64,000 bases of DNA from Jackrogersella multiformis. Taxonomy: Eukaryota; Ascomycota; Sordariomycetes; Xylariales; Hypoxylaceae. Positions 49,060-61,486 of the stretch are shown here, one piece after another (the first letter of the stretch is position 1; every line of letters starts with the position of its first letter). The stretch is taken from the NCBI GenBank assembly GCA_902806575.1, contig CADCXD010000008.1:744001-808000 (forward strand). Direction: 5' to 3'. The translations under genes were made by a program, and so were the position numbers. The notes under the pieces are model-generated. The model was not told the origin of the DNA, did not search any database, and worked only from the letters and a program-made list of their open reading frames with translations.

Positions 49060-51292
49060 AGTGGGATCTATCTGTCATGGTGGGATAGATGGACGTGGTG
49101 ATCGAAGGTTGAAAGACCAGATTGGGTCGAAAGTGAACCTGGTTACTGTACACTACAGATTAGAAAGACGCGTTACATAGTAAGGTTCGTAATGCTACAG
49201 TGGAGTGGGCCAAGCCAGTGCACGGGCACAGGTTGGTGTGGGGTTGATGAGCTAATGCTATGGGGTACTGTCATGTGATTACACATAACTGGGGCTTAGC
49301 AGCCCCACTCCTTGTACACTTATGTATCGTGTACATCGATAGTTGGTAGCAAGACCTTATGAATACAACAACAATTAGAGATCTGCATACAACACGGCTG
49401 ATTGCACGACAGGTACAGTGGGCCAAGAAGTCTACTAACCTCCAGCTAGTGCCAAACTTACTTAGGTAGGTATATAATTCTTAAGGGTAAGGTAAGTTTT
49501 CGCCCGTATAATTGTTAATAGATTAAGCTTTTTTTTATAAAGGACCTTTAATTAGGAAAACTTTATAATATGTGATTACTTACCTAGGTACTTAGGTAGG
49601 TAGTTTTATATCTCTCAGCATTTCTAGAGGTAAGGGCGTACATTGGTAATAGAATTAGGTAGTGACATTTTCTTTTTCTTTTTGAAATGAGTTCGCCCAC
49701 GAGAGACTCCACTCCGGTCACATATTTAGCATCGCATAAAAGCTTTTCGTCATACGCGACTTCATTACTTTTCTTTCCTAATAATACCATAGATGATAAG
49801 GACGGCTGAATTCTTCGTTATTTAATACCCCATTACGAGCCCACCCCCTAACCCCCTAACCCCTTATCGCCTCTTTTATTGAATGACTGAGAGTAAGCCC
49901 CTAACCTTAGGCTATGTGAGCCTTATATTTCACTAGGAATCCGCGGCGGTTTCATACCTCATCGTCTTTAGGTTTGTCTACAAAGTTGTCGTGCAAGTTC
50001 TCATGTCATAAAAGGGAACTGTATTGTAGCCGCCCGTATGAGCTTTGGTAAGACGATAAACCATGGGATTGGAATAGCGGTACTCTTTGATATTGAAGGA
50101 CGGAGTAGATGACCAAGTAACCAAAGATAAGAAAACCATTCAACATGAAGATGTAAATGACGTCCAAAAGCTTAGACATTGTTTCTAAGTTGAGAAATGA
50201 CCTTGAGAAGTTGTATTTACCATTTACTTCAAATCCTTTTGACGAAAGACTTGAACGATATGATATCTTTATACATTTCCCCTATTTCCCCTATTTTTCA
50301 CTACCTAGGTACCTAACCTACCTAGGTAGGTACCTAGTTATGTTTTCTCCTCTTCAGAACTACGTTTTCCAATATGAGAAACGCGTTATTCGTCGGGCCC
50401 TATTAAGCCTCCATATCATCCTCTGGCATTGTATGCTTTCAACTTATTTAAACCTCATTGGCGCTAAATATGCACGTAAATTAATCACATCTAAGCCCAT
50501 GATGAAAGTAATTATATTGATTATGTTACTTTATCATCGCGATACGTCAGACCACAGCCACACTGTCATTATATTCCTTCTTATAATGTCATCGAATTGA
50601 TCTGATTGGACATGGCTACACCGCCCTAGTCGCTCCCGTCTAGTGTGACCCCCATCGGTATACATCTTCAATCGTAGAAGCAGCTAGCAATATGTGACTG
50701 TGCTCAAGGTTAGGTACATTTCTCATACCTGGCGTAATTTCTCCTATATAAATGGCAAGATCCTCTCGGCCGTCATCGATCAATAGCTAGAAGATATCAC
50801 CATATAAGAACCGGATTAGACAATATACCTGGTACCAATATAGGTCGGTATGTAGGTAGCTAGGTAACTACGTAGATTGAAGCTTGGGGTAGGTAACCTA
50901 GACAGATAGTCTTGTCACATATGGGACCTCTATTGGTCTATTTCCAAAATACGTGGGATCCATGACTTTGTGCTTAGGTTCTCACTACATTTAGTGAGAT
51001 GTTAGTTAGACGTTTGCTCTTTGTGCGGCATTCTTTGAACTACGACCTAATTCTTTATTCATATTCGGCTGTGAGGTTAACATGTATAGTTATGTGTATA
51101 AGAAGAGAAACAAGGGCTTTGTAGTTTTTAAAAGGTCTTAGTCATTGCATCTACGTTAGAAATCATGATATATTAGTATATAGGTAGGTATATAAGTTGA
51201 TATGCACTACCAAGGAATGTCTTAAAGCACGAGTTTATCAACCTTCTCATATATTGACATCTTTCAATTTAGATTTCTTCATACTATCCATA
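49060..51292. other. AT-rich intergenic block
   Basis: Contains TACCTAGGTA clusters (49462-49475, 49580-49602, 50304-50336), a telomere-like CCCCTAA tract at 49842-49866, and no convincing gene. The frame at 50157-50600 runs through the repeat cluster and has no domain. Confidence 0.5.
49842..49866. repeat. Short telomere-like CCCCCTAA tract
   Basis: CCCCCTAACCCCCTAACCCC resembles the fungal telomere unit CCCTAA with extra C residues; only about two and a half units. Confidence 0.4.
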
Positions 51293-52171
51293 ATGGCAAC
51301 CACTCCCAAACAAGGCGCCCTCGGTAAGCGAAAGGCCGAGGAAATTACTGTCGATAAAATGGAGGAAGCGGAGATATCTAATGTTTCAAAAGAACCAAGA
51401 TCTAAGAAGGTGAAAGTCGACCCTATTGAGGGCTGGAATGATGGCATGGAAATGCCACAGGGGAGACCACGGCCTAAGTTCCTAGGAGAATCTGAAGCGC
51501 ATCGCATATCCGGATATGGAACAGTTGAAGACCCTAGGATTATCTGGTTAGGAAGAATCCCCCCTGATATCGAAGTAAAAGAAGCCAACGAAGATATCGC
51601 TCGGCGAGCTGCCCTCAGCCTCACAGCAATAACTCATATCTATATCAGGTGTGCAGCGCAGTCTAGCAAGTTCGTCGACCGAGACGGAAAGAGAATTCTT
51701 ATCTGGAACCCTGATACCATACGTTTCCACCATCGGACTATGGCAGCGGATCCCCATATGTCTCTAGCCTTCGGCACAGACACGGATAATCTGGTTCTGT
51801 ACGGTTATATCAACGTCACTGTCGACGAAAGTGGGAAGCCGATAGATTTTGCAACGTCACGGAATGCGGATTACGTTGTCGATGGCGACGATAGAATCTT
51901 CGAGCTTTTCCCATATGAAGCATACCAGAATGATTGCAGCCCATATTGCCAGACTCATAAGAGTAAGCAAGTCCTGATTGATGCTTGTCAGTTTGCAAAA
52001 CCTAGAGGCTGTCCTGTTCACAATACGATCAATCTTCTTGATCACTTCTGCCGCCGAGCACATTGGAAGACTAAAGCTAAAATGAACGGTGATCATTATT
52101 GCCCCTGTCCCCACAATCTTGACGGACTTCTCGACCACTATTGCCCTTGCTCTCATGAGCAACTGCGTTGA
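51293..52171 (+). CDS. Orphan protein with basic nuclear-type N-terminus and Cys/His-rich C-terminus
   Basis: Single exon of 292 residues; start ATAATGG at 51293 chosen over an open upstream extension that has no better signal. Residues 12-50 contain two basic clusters (GKRKAEE, RSKKVKVD) typical of nuclear localisation signals. The centre has a patterned stretch (WNPDTIRFHHRT...DPHMSLAFGTD...VLYGYINV) suggesting a compact domain with conserved His and Asp. The C-terminus is rich in Cys and His (CSPYCQTHKS, CPVHN, HFCRRAH, HYCPCPHN, HYCPCSHEQLR), possibly metal binding. The family is not recognised. The gene is isolated between AT-rich blocks. Confidence 0.65.
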   Translation: MATTPKQGALGKRKAEEITVDKMEEAEISNVSKEPRSKKVKVDPIEGWNDGMEMPQGRPRPKFLGESEAHRISGYGTVEDPRIIWLGRIPPDIEVKEANEDIARRAALSLTAITHIYIRCAAQSSKFVDRDGKRILIWNPDTIRFHHRTMAADPHMSLAFGTDTDNLVLYGYINVTVDESGKPIDFATSRNADYVVDGDDRIFELFPYEAYQNDCSPYCQTHKSKQVLIDACQFAKPRGCPVHNTINLLDHFCRRAHWKTKAKMNGDHYCPCPHNLDGLLDHYCPCSHEQLR

Positions 52172-52740
52172 ATGTAAATTTCCCACTCGTTATCATAAGA
52201 TCCGAGGATGACCGGAGCTATTCATTATTGTCTGTTCTACTGATTCTAGAACACATATTAATGACTTGCTTCTAGTGATATATACTATGGAACCTAGGTT
52301 AACAATCTTACATCTCGGCATTCAAACCTCAATTCATGCTTGGCGAGTTCGGTTTATTTTTTGGGGCTGGGAATCAAAATACTGTCTATAAATACCTAGG
52401 TAATATACAATGAATAAATACTTTCTCTTTAGCTTTATGTCGCCATTTATATGCTTACTTGAGCCTGTGCTACGCTTAGAAAGGCCCTTTTCTGACCATT
52501 TTATTATACTCCTTAGTTAGGACCCAGCCAGCCTTACTAAGGTAGATAGGTTAGGAATACCGAATCTAAGATGAAGAAGACTTGAATGGAGGTTTAGAAC
52601 GATTCATGAACTAGACATGTTTCGTGTATGAAAATCACCAAGACACAGACTGGTTAGGCACTTCTATCATTTACGTCGTAATTGGATCATAAAAATCTCA
52701 TAACGTCTAGGGGTATCGCACTTTTGATCTTATTTCGAAA
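52172..52740. other. Convergent spacer
   Basis: AT-rich with a TACCTAGGTA element near 52396. No gene seen. Confidence 0.5.
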
Positions 52741-54206
52741 TCAACCATCCTTTTCACCAGGCTCCCTGTTGCGGACAGACCAGACTTGCTTTACTACAAT
52801 GCCCCTAGGTGCATCTGGTAATGATTGCGACTGTGTACTGTCCCGGCCTCCTGTACTAATGACCGTCCGTATTCCCGTCTCAAGGCCTAGTCGGAGGTCC
52901 GGCATCGTTTCCGAATAATCACTTTCAGCACCCGGTTCTAGTCCCGAGGATTTTGTGCTGTGTATCGATTTCCCGTCGTCTTGTGTATTTAATCTCGTTG
53001 ATCGTTCGAGGTCTATGCGGTTGAGCTCCGTCTCGCTTCCATCATCAAATGGTCTCTTAGAGTTCATGGTCCTGAATAAGGTCTCATCCCGCGAAAATCG
53101 TTTGGTGCCGCCGAAGTTATAGTTCTGTGGGGAAGCCGATGTCTTCTTTGCTGATATAAAGCGACGAGAAAATTGATGGATCAGTGGACCTAGGGCGATG
53201 AGGGATGAACAGATGAGGCCCGAAGCCGTCTCCGCCTCTCCCCAGGCTGCAACCGATACCAGGCCGTATGAGAAGTCTAAGTTCATCCTTGCGAAGAAGA
53301 CCATGCGGCATATAGATACGATGCAGGTACTTTTCATGGTTAGAAATGTGGATGCTTTACACAGAAAGAAAGAGTAAGATACTCACAAGAATCCTAAACC
53401 GAAAATTGCCATCACTGCCCACTTCCTCTCCTTTTTCAAGTTCAACCTCCACACAACAGGAATCGGAAGCAGGAGAATGATGAGATCGGTTACGATATTG
53501 CCGATCGAGTTCATCCACCCGACCAGGTTACTGTCCAAGCAAGCGCCTTCTGCACGGTTGTCCCAGTAGGTGTAGATGGGGATGCAAGAAAAAATGATGA
53601 CAAACTCTTGTGCGATAACCCAGCCACCAACAAGAGCCATGACCATGAGAAAGAATATGCGGTAGTGGGGGACCTCCTGGATCAATCTGTAGTATTGGAA
53701 GAACAGACTGAATTTGACGAGCATCAAAGTAGTGGCGTAGCTGACAGTCATAAAGTAAAAGACCTATGGTAGATGAATTAGTACGGGTGACTCAGCTGCA
53801 TTGAGGGTGTAGACGTTCTTACTTTCCAGAACTGAACGAGTTGCTCTTCGTCTTTTATGTCCCATATGTGAGCGCCTAGGCCATATTTCGTGTGCACGCA
53901 TTGTATTATGCCATTCGTTAACATGCCAATCTGATGAAGGCGGTTAGGTATTTTATGCTCCTAGATACTCTAGATATATTCGTGGTACCAATGGGGTGCT
54001 TCTGAGCAGCTTACCATGCCAGCCATTGCGAAATAATCATCGACCCAAAATTTTCTCATAACGAAGCATCTCGTGTACAGTCGCATACAAACGGCCACGG
54101 TAGCGAAGGACATACACAACACCACGGCCGTTATCGCCTTGCTAGCACGACTGTCATGGGGTAGTTGGCTAAACTCGGCCGCGGGAATGCCCAAAAAGTT
54201 GCTCAT
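52741..54206 (-). CDS. Fungal rhodopsin-like (PTH11/SAT4-type) seven-helix membrane protein
   Basis: Exons 54015-54206, 53823-53930, 53387-53763 and 52741-53329 give 421 residues. Seven predicted helices with the family landmarks: AVCMRLYTRCFVMRKFWVDD near helix 2, YGLGAHIWD after helix 2, FYFMTVSYATTLMLVKFSLF, the CIPIYTYWD loop, DLIILLLPIPVVWRLNLKKE, and WGEAETASGLICSSL before the last helix. The C-terminal tail (about 120 residues) is hydrophilic, Ser/Arg-rich and cytosolic. No N-terminal CFEM domain. Such proteins are putative G-protein-coupled receptors or membrane sensors. Donors and phases are all consistent. Confidence 0.9.
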
Positions 54207-57200
54207 GCTGGTGGTTACCTAGCTCTTGAAGCTCGTTAGAGCCCAAGTTAAGGTACGAATATCCAGTCGATTGGATTTCCATAACATGAGGTTTGCCTTT
54301 AAAACATTGCACAATGTTTTGTTCGGCGCAGCCCCTAAGAGAGAGAAGTGAAAACGAAAAGGAAAGCAGCAAGAATCGTCCATCTGTGCACCACTGGGGT
54401 TTTCTTTCTTCTACAACCATAGTATGTATGTGGAGTTCTTCTGTTCAAAGTTCAACCTAGTAATAATACTAGGTATACTATCTTCTCTCCCCACAGTCTA
54501 GGCCTGAGTTAATACCCGAAGCTAGCGTTACGCAATGGGAAATATAATAAACGGCATAACAGATCCTAGGGCTGAATTTCGATGGCCTGGTTGACACTAT
54601 GCTGATTCTCATGTTATTACTACCACACCAGCTGGGTAAACACGGAATTTGGCGAGTTCGTTACAATTGCACGCTCTACCTGGTCTCCTACAGGCCTACA
54701 CCGACAAATCTTTAGACGCTATGGCTGGAAGCTATACTCATAGAGGTCTAGCTTCATCTATAGCAGTTTCAAACCATTGAGCTCGTTCTTAGTAAAATTT
54801 GTATTAATGTTATCGTCCCATCCGTGCGGTAACCTCATTAGCACTTTACGAAAATGAAGGTATTCTACCTAATGGAATGGGGACATGGAAGTCCTGTTTG
54901 AGACATCGATTTTCCCAGTCAGTGTAGATCGGCAGACGCACGGATGAGATGCTAACATTGATACAAGGGGTCATCTCTACATACATACGTCCCTACCACT
55001 ACCAAACATGCTTTCCACCTGGATATATATACATATGCTCATCAGTCGTAGTACTATGTATGTAATAGTAAGTACCTTAGGTAGGTAAGCAAGATGCTGA
55101 CGCGCGTAACTGCATTTCCCAAACCCATACCGGAATATATTTACTAGATTGGATATTCTTTCCAGATACCCGTACACTGACAGTTACGTGGAGTACTCTG
55201 TAATATGATTTGCCATCCCATACATAATCACATACATACATATACCACGAAACAAGGTATTGTCGCGCGCGCGGCGATTCTATTGGGTCTCACATGCTAG
55301 GAGGCGGAACTGCTTCTAGAACAGGGTAACGGAAGACATAGCACACCAGGCACCCAAGTTAAGGGGTAAAAGGATATTGCGGGAACTATTTCTTTGGATT
55401 CCTCTGAGCACCTACGCGTAGTACTTTATGGACTAGCATTAATTGGATGTTAACTCTTTTCTATTTGGTCCTGTTTAAGGTGACTTTACACGTGCAGATG
55501 ATGGATCGCTTGCATGGCGTTATCTTACATGACAATTTTACACTAGAGACTAGGTCCTCCGAATTTGCTCTACACTACACTATTACTACACTACCTACCT
55601 AGGTAACTAGTGTAGTGCACGTAGGAGGTTCGAACCGCGGGAAAAGAATAAGCGGTTCTGGTACGGGAACAGTTTACGCTTGGATCCCCCATGGTGGAGA
55701 CGATAACTTCGTCAGCTCATCTTGGCCACGCTATCCATGCCTCCACATTCACATTACCATCCCGCGCGAATCTAATGTGACGACGGACGAACTACTACGT
55801 AGGTAGTACACTGCAGACCCCAGCCATACGGTACCTAGTTATTTCAAGTCATATGTTTGTAACTCCGCCAGCTCGGGGTGATCATGACTTATGCATACCT
55901 AGGAATAAAGGCATAGTTTAATGCTGCAGCTCATCCCCTTCTTTCAAGCTAGCTTTTAATAGTTAAACGATTTAGATTTAACCGATGGTGCTGCCAACGA
56001 TACAGGCTTTGAAGATGTCATCCGAGTTTGCATCCATAAATGTCATTATCGCCTTCCGACTGACTGACTCGGGGACAGAAAGGGTTTCCTCCGAAGACGA
56101 AAAGACTTCATCATTCTCATAAAGAGGGGAGAAGCACACGTCACGCGACATCAGAATCCGGCAAAATGAAACCGCGTTGCCACCGTCGTAGCCAAACTAC
56201 CGGTATCGATATTTGCCAGTACAGCTACCTGGGGTTATAATACATTCTCCTTATTAGTGCTGACCTCCTTTTTTTTATTTATCCGTTTCTTTCAAAATGT
56301 CATCTCCACTCTCATGGTAACTCGAGAAGTAGTGTACATATGGGATTCTATCAGATTCAACATCCCGATCACTTGGACAAAGTGATATTTTCCACCTACC
56401 TAGGTAGGCAATCTGATTATTAGGAAAGCTTTATACAGATCAATCTTTTATAATCAACGACGCTTCATTGGCCCGGTCTACCTTAATTATAGCTTACTAC
56501 GAATTAGTCTCTTCCTATATTCAAACATAATACTGTTCACCTAACCTATCAGCCTATTGGCGTCATCATCTCTCTCTCTCTACTTGAAGAATAATGAGTG
56601 TCGGCTGTAGATGCTCATTCCCCTCAATTCGGTCTTCAGCATGATCATTCAACGGTAGCTTCTTCTCTGTTCATTATTCGTTCCCCTTCCCCCCTACTTT
56701 CGTCTTCGCCATATCTAGCACCCGTTGTTCTATTATGCAGACATCGTAAACCCACCCTTGGTAGATGGAAATTCGTTAATTGGCCGCTTCTGACTGCGAA
56801 GAACCATTTGGTGTGTAGTTCTTCAGCCGAAGATTAGGACTGTTGGCCGGAGCAACGTTTTCTCCAGATGCATTTGGCTTTCTCCTTCCGAGGACTCCGT
56901 TCCCCATATAGCTACCTAGGTCAACCTAGGTTAGGTATCTTCCCCATCGGCGACATATCGAATTTCCGGTAATCAAGTCGCCTAAATCTGGCCATTAACA
57001 TAAGTCTAAGAATAATATGACATTCCTTGCACAGACCAATTGACGGTCTTCCCGGGGTTTTCCTGGGGGTTTTCCTGGGGTATCTTGACATTCTTATCTA
57101 GACTATCGACTGCAGAATCTGAATCCCGAGCCTAATATTCGAGTTAATCGCCCAAGGGTCTCTAGACTGCGCCTGATTATACCAATGCTAATTGCCTTGT

Positions 57201-57551
57201 ACTAAATTCATTTCAGATTAATGTCCTAGATCTAGTCTTTAGACCTTGTGGCTCCCGATCATCGCCACCTCATGAATACCTATATGGATCGCAGTCTGAC
57301 GGGAGGTGAAAGTGAAATCTGAAAAGCCCGGGGCCAGGGAATTAGTACGGATAGTAAGCACCGGATCGATTTATTCAACCAACCACAGATTGAGCGATGT
57401 TGCAGCGTAGAAGTGATGCAATGATATCCTCTCTCCTACCCAGGCTCCGGGAATAAACTATCATCCCGTATCTGAAAATGCGCGAAGCCAGAGAATAACA
57501 TCAACAACGAGAGGGTAAAAGAGGAGAGGAGAATTGTAAGGCAGCTCACTA
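54207..57551. other. Large AT-rich gene-poor spacer
   Basis: About 3.3 kb with only short frames. Contains TACCTA repeats (55078, 55590, 56395, 56930), a CGCGCGCG run at 55264-55272, a B-box-like GGTTCGAACC at 55627-55636 and a short tandem of GGGGTTTTCCT at 57055-57080. No gene recognised. Confidence 0.5.
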
Positions 57552-58750
57552 TCACACCGAAGTCATGGATCGTGCCTCGTTCCCATCATGCTCGATCTCC
57601 CGGTAGATATCATCCTCTGACTTGTTACGCCCGCAACACAAGTCGCCTAGGTGCCACGGGTCAAGCACCCTGACAATAAGTGGCCGTTTTATTTTTGATA
57701 GTTCCTGGCATTTCATCTCTGTCACACCGTCCCGGGATAGATACGTCGTGGTTTCGGTGGGGAGATAGGGGGCCGGGTGACGGATGTTCCACATAAACAT
57801 GTTGATGAGCATCAGACTCGCCTCAAAGATGTAGAAGGGCCACTCGGTGGTAGCTACAACCTTGACAGAGTGTTCTACCCCGCGGTATATTGTTCGTACT
57901 AGGATGAGCGCGACGCTTATGTACAACGTGATGAGATTATTCTGGATGCCTGGTGCCCGCGCGATGCCAGCGTGCATGCACTTTCGGTGGAAAAGGCCGG
58001 CCATGATCACGAAGATTACGATTATGGCGATCTGGAGGGATAGGGCCGACCACATTAAAGCACTGCCTATTGTTGGGTTCGCATTTGGGTTGGCCATGAA
58101 GGAGGCGGCGACGCTATTTATCCCTTCGATGAGTATGGCGAACAAACCAAACGTGGAGAGCACCCTGCTTGGTTTTATCGGCGACAGGTAAGGTACGTAG
58201 TGGAAGATGCGGCCGAGGATATCGTAGTTGGCTAACGATAGAAGGGGCCTAGATTTCAAATTCTTCATTAGTATAGCACATACTTCCTTCATGATCAAAA
58301 TGTCGTAGGTAGACACATACGGGCTGACGTAGATGAGAGCGACGCTCACGATAAAAGGACCTAGCTCATCATAGTTCCCAAACGCGCCATTGATTCGAAA
58401 TGCAAATCCAATGACATAAAGCAAACCGCTAGCGATGAATAACCAAGTTACCTTGAAACACTTGTAGCGACTAGGGAGAGAGGTAGATGCACGTCGTCAG
58501 TTGCTACTTGTGTGGACACAAGCAAGAGACGATACTAGAGAGAACTTACTAGCTCTGCCAGGTGTGTATTACCGTTGAAATAAGGAATGCCAAAAGGAAG
58601 AAGATGGCTGCGCCCTTATTCGGAACGTATATCCAAAAATTAATACCTTCTGCGAGAGGAAAGGGGTGTTAGTTAGGTAGGCTGGTAAGTAGAGTGGAAG
58701 GGGTAGATTCTCTGAATAGGAATACACAACACACCATACTTGTTGGTCAT
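57552..58750 (-). CDS. RTA1-family lipid-translocating / drug-resistance membrane protein
   Basis: Exons 58735-58750, 58550-58649 and 57552-58470 give 344 residues with seven membrane helices. RTA1 landmarks are the LYVIGFAFR start of helix 3, FHYVPYLSPIKPSRVLSTFG, helix 5 to 6 IVIFVIMAGLFHRKCMHAGI, RTIYRGVEHS, and EASLMLINMFMWNIRHPAPYLP. Family members are linked to resistance to 7-aminocholesterol and to phytosphingosine export. The 16-nt first exon (MTNKY) is the least certain part; it was chosen because a GTGTGT donor at 58734 gives the right phase, while the better-looking GTATGG donor does not. Confidence 0.84.
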
Positions 58751-59597
58751 AATGATATGAAATATAAAAAGGAGAAATAATAAAGAATCTCGGTGTTCTA
58801 GAATAGTTTTCCTAATTATTTTCCTTCTATATGCGTGTCTTGTTTGGTCTTGTATCGGAAATGGGTGGCAAGGGGACTGGGATGAGGTTCAAATTTAGTT
58901 TCCAACTGTATTGAACAAGAATCAAATGAGTAACTACTCCCTTTAAATATCAATTCTAGTTTTTGTCCATTTGTATTGTAAGCTTACTATGTACATATCG
59001 TTGGCTTTTCAATGCAAAATGTACCTGTAGAGTCCCTTGACGCCGCGTGTATTCCGGAGGCCTAGGGCTCCGGACGAGATATCGGTGGATCCTACCGGGT
59101 GGCGGTGCCCACGTTTACGAGGTAGTTGTGTAGTTCATTGGCTGGTTTTCCGAGATGCTTCCAATCATAAGCGTAAATGATACCCCAATGATGGTGCAGC
59201 GAGAATCCTGCTGCAGGATATAAGTTTCAGGAAGACCTGAGGGAGAACATACTCCCAAGGCACTACTGCCGATCCAAATGGAACAAAGGCGATGAGAATA
59301 TAGTGAGGATACCGCATAAGACTGGTAAGTCAGTGTGCTACGTAGCGAGTAAGGGGTAGACTACCCCTAGGTAGGTAAGATATGATAGATATTTATTCGT
59401 AACGCTAGAACAAACCACCACTCGATATCTAAATATAAATTGCAAGTAGCCACTGCAAACCACACGATTGCACGAGGTGCAAAAGAGCGAAGAGCCAACA
59501 AAACCCTTCCGGTTATTGGCCTACCCACCCACATATACGTCCTGAGGTTATCGTAAATTCATAATTCATGTTGCAGATCCCCCATCATAAGAGCATC
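58751..59597. other. Intergenic spacer
   Basis: RTA1 upstream region and P450 downstream region; a TACCTA-type element near 59366. No gene seen. Confidence 0.5.
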
Positions 59598-61486
59598 TCA
59601 CTCTTTACCCAACTCCACCCTGCACCCATCAGCGGGCCTGAGGGCCAGCGTGACCGCCTGCCTCTCCTGGCCCGTCACCTGCACCCGCTCGCCGGACGGG
59701 ACCCTGATGGACGGGAAGCGCTGCAGGATCCGCACTATCGCGTACGCGCCCTCGGTGAGGGAGAAGTCCACTAGAGAGAGAGCAAGTTACGTCAGCGGTA
59801 CAATTCTCAAAGCTTGGCGTATTATATCAACCATATATATTAGGATAGCAAGGAGATATCAAGGGTCAGCATACTCCCCAGGCAAGTCCTCGGGCCGCCG
59901 CCGAAGGGCAGGAAGATCCACCCGCGGTGCGTGGCGTCGCGGGAGCGGAGCGGCTCCTCGCCCCACCGCTCCGGGCGGAACATCTCGGCGTCCATGCCGT
60001 ACAGGTCCGGCCGTCGCTGGATGCAGTACGCGCTGTAGAGCACGCTCATCCCCTTCGGGACGTGGATGGGCGATGTGCCGCCGGGCCCGCCGCCCGTGGG
60101 CAGCACCGTGTCCTTGAGGGCGGTGCGCGATATCAGGGGCACCGGCGGGTGGAGTCGCAGGACTGGAAAAGGGGATCACGTCAGATGCTTATCTAGGTAC
60201 CTAAAGTGTACAGAGTGTTGTGTGGAGATGAAGCCTACCCTCCTTTATGACGTTTTGCAGGTACGTCAGGCGGAGCAGGTCGGCGCGCGTCAGAGGAGCG
60301 ACTGTCTCGTCGGCCGCGGAGATTTCCGATCGGAGCTTCTCCATGATCGCGGGATTTCTCACAAGGTGGAAGCTAGATCCATGTGAGCACGGTTTGGCAA
60401 CTTGAAAATACACGAGGAGACTGCTTACAAGGTCCACGACAGGAAAGTGGCAGTGGAATCTCTGCCCGCGGTGAGAATGTTGATAGCCTGGCCCCGTAGC
60501 GTGTCTCGCTGCGGGTAATGCTCCGCGACAGTCTTCAAGAAAGGAGGTTTCTTCGAACTATACGCATCGTCGGCGTGGCCGGCGAGCGTCTTGGTGATAA
60601 CGTTGTCCGCGAACTCGTGGATGGTGTCACATGCCTCTCGCAGCCGCTTGCCGTCGACGAGCCAGTACAGTTTTTGGAACTTCAGTCTCTTGGCCGAAAT
60701 GGTCTGGGCTAAGTCGAACGCCCCTTCGAAATTGTGACTTGTCGCACTAGATGTTGGTCGCTGGCTCCATACGGATTCGCCGAACAGGAATTCGGTAGTT
60801 ACGTCGAGTGTCAGGCGGAAGAATAGGGGTTCTAAGTCTATCGTAGTCGTCGCGCCGCTAGCAATCGCATCTAGTAGGTTTTCTACGTGCGGTCTGTATA
60901 TGTCTAGATCGTCGTAATGACGGTGGTAGAAGTGCGGGCGCAGAATATCCCGCGAATGCTTCCACGCCTCGCCCTCCTGGAGAAAGATGCCATCGCCAAG
61001 CAGCGGGAAGAAGATGGTACGGCGGAAACCCAAACCCCAGTCTGAATCTAATTAACATCGATAATTCGTTTGGCTTTTAGATTTCACCCACCTTGAAAGT
61101 TGGTGAGCAGCATGGCCTCTATGTTAGCCGGCTCGATGGTGAGGATCGACGTGTTCGACACGACAACCTGCTGGAAGGTATTTCCAAGCTTCCGAAAGTT
61201 GTCTAGGAAAAACTCCATCAACTGGAATTCATTAGATGCCTTCAAGGTCAGCACCAGCAGGTCGAGACCTAAGGGCCATCTGTTGGCCTTTGGGAGCGAG
61301 TCATAACTAAATGCCTCTCCTTTCGCAAGCAACGGCCTCGACTACTTAATGTTAACCTAAACTCCGTCTTATATTCGCACGCGGTTAACCTACCTTTTTA
61401 CCGAAAAATATGCCACCTACTCGATAAATGCAGAGAATCATTGCTGCTAAAGCGGGATAGAACCAAATATGCATCGTAATAGACAT
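59598..61486 (-). CDS. Cytochrome P450, CYP52-clan-like
   Basis: Six exons (61394-61486, 61092-61341, 60429-61041, 60239-60372, 59875-60162, 59598-59770) give 516 residues. An N-terminal anchor (WFYPALAAMILCIYRVGGIF) targets the ER. P450 motifs: WPLGLD near the proline hinge, GDGIFLQEGEAWKHSRDILRP (helix C), AGRDSTATFLSWT (helix I), EVLR (ExxR), FRPERW, and the haem loop FGGGPRTCLG with Cys457. The pattern is closest in memory to alkane/fatty-acid omega-hydroxylases (CYP52 and relatives), so a fatty-acid or alkane substrate is plausible but unproven. The second in-frame ATG at 61474 could also serve as start. The penultimate exon is conspicuously GC-rich. Confidence 0.92.

Noticed and set aside
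50157..50600. 147-codon frame
   Set aside because: Runs through a TACCTAGGTA cluster; hydrophobic and Tyr/Pro-rich only because of the repeat; no domain or splice context.
55575..55815. Possible MITE bounded by CTACACTAC and GTAGTACAC sequences
   Set aside because: The terminal repeats do not align well beyond the general TACCTA motif and no target duplication is seen.
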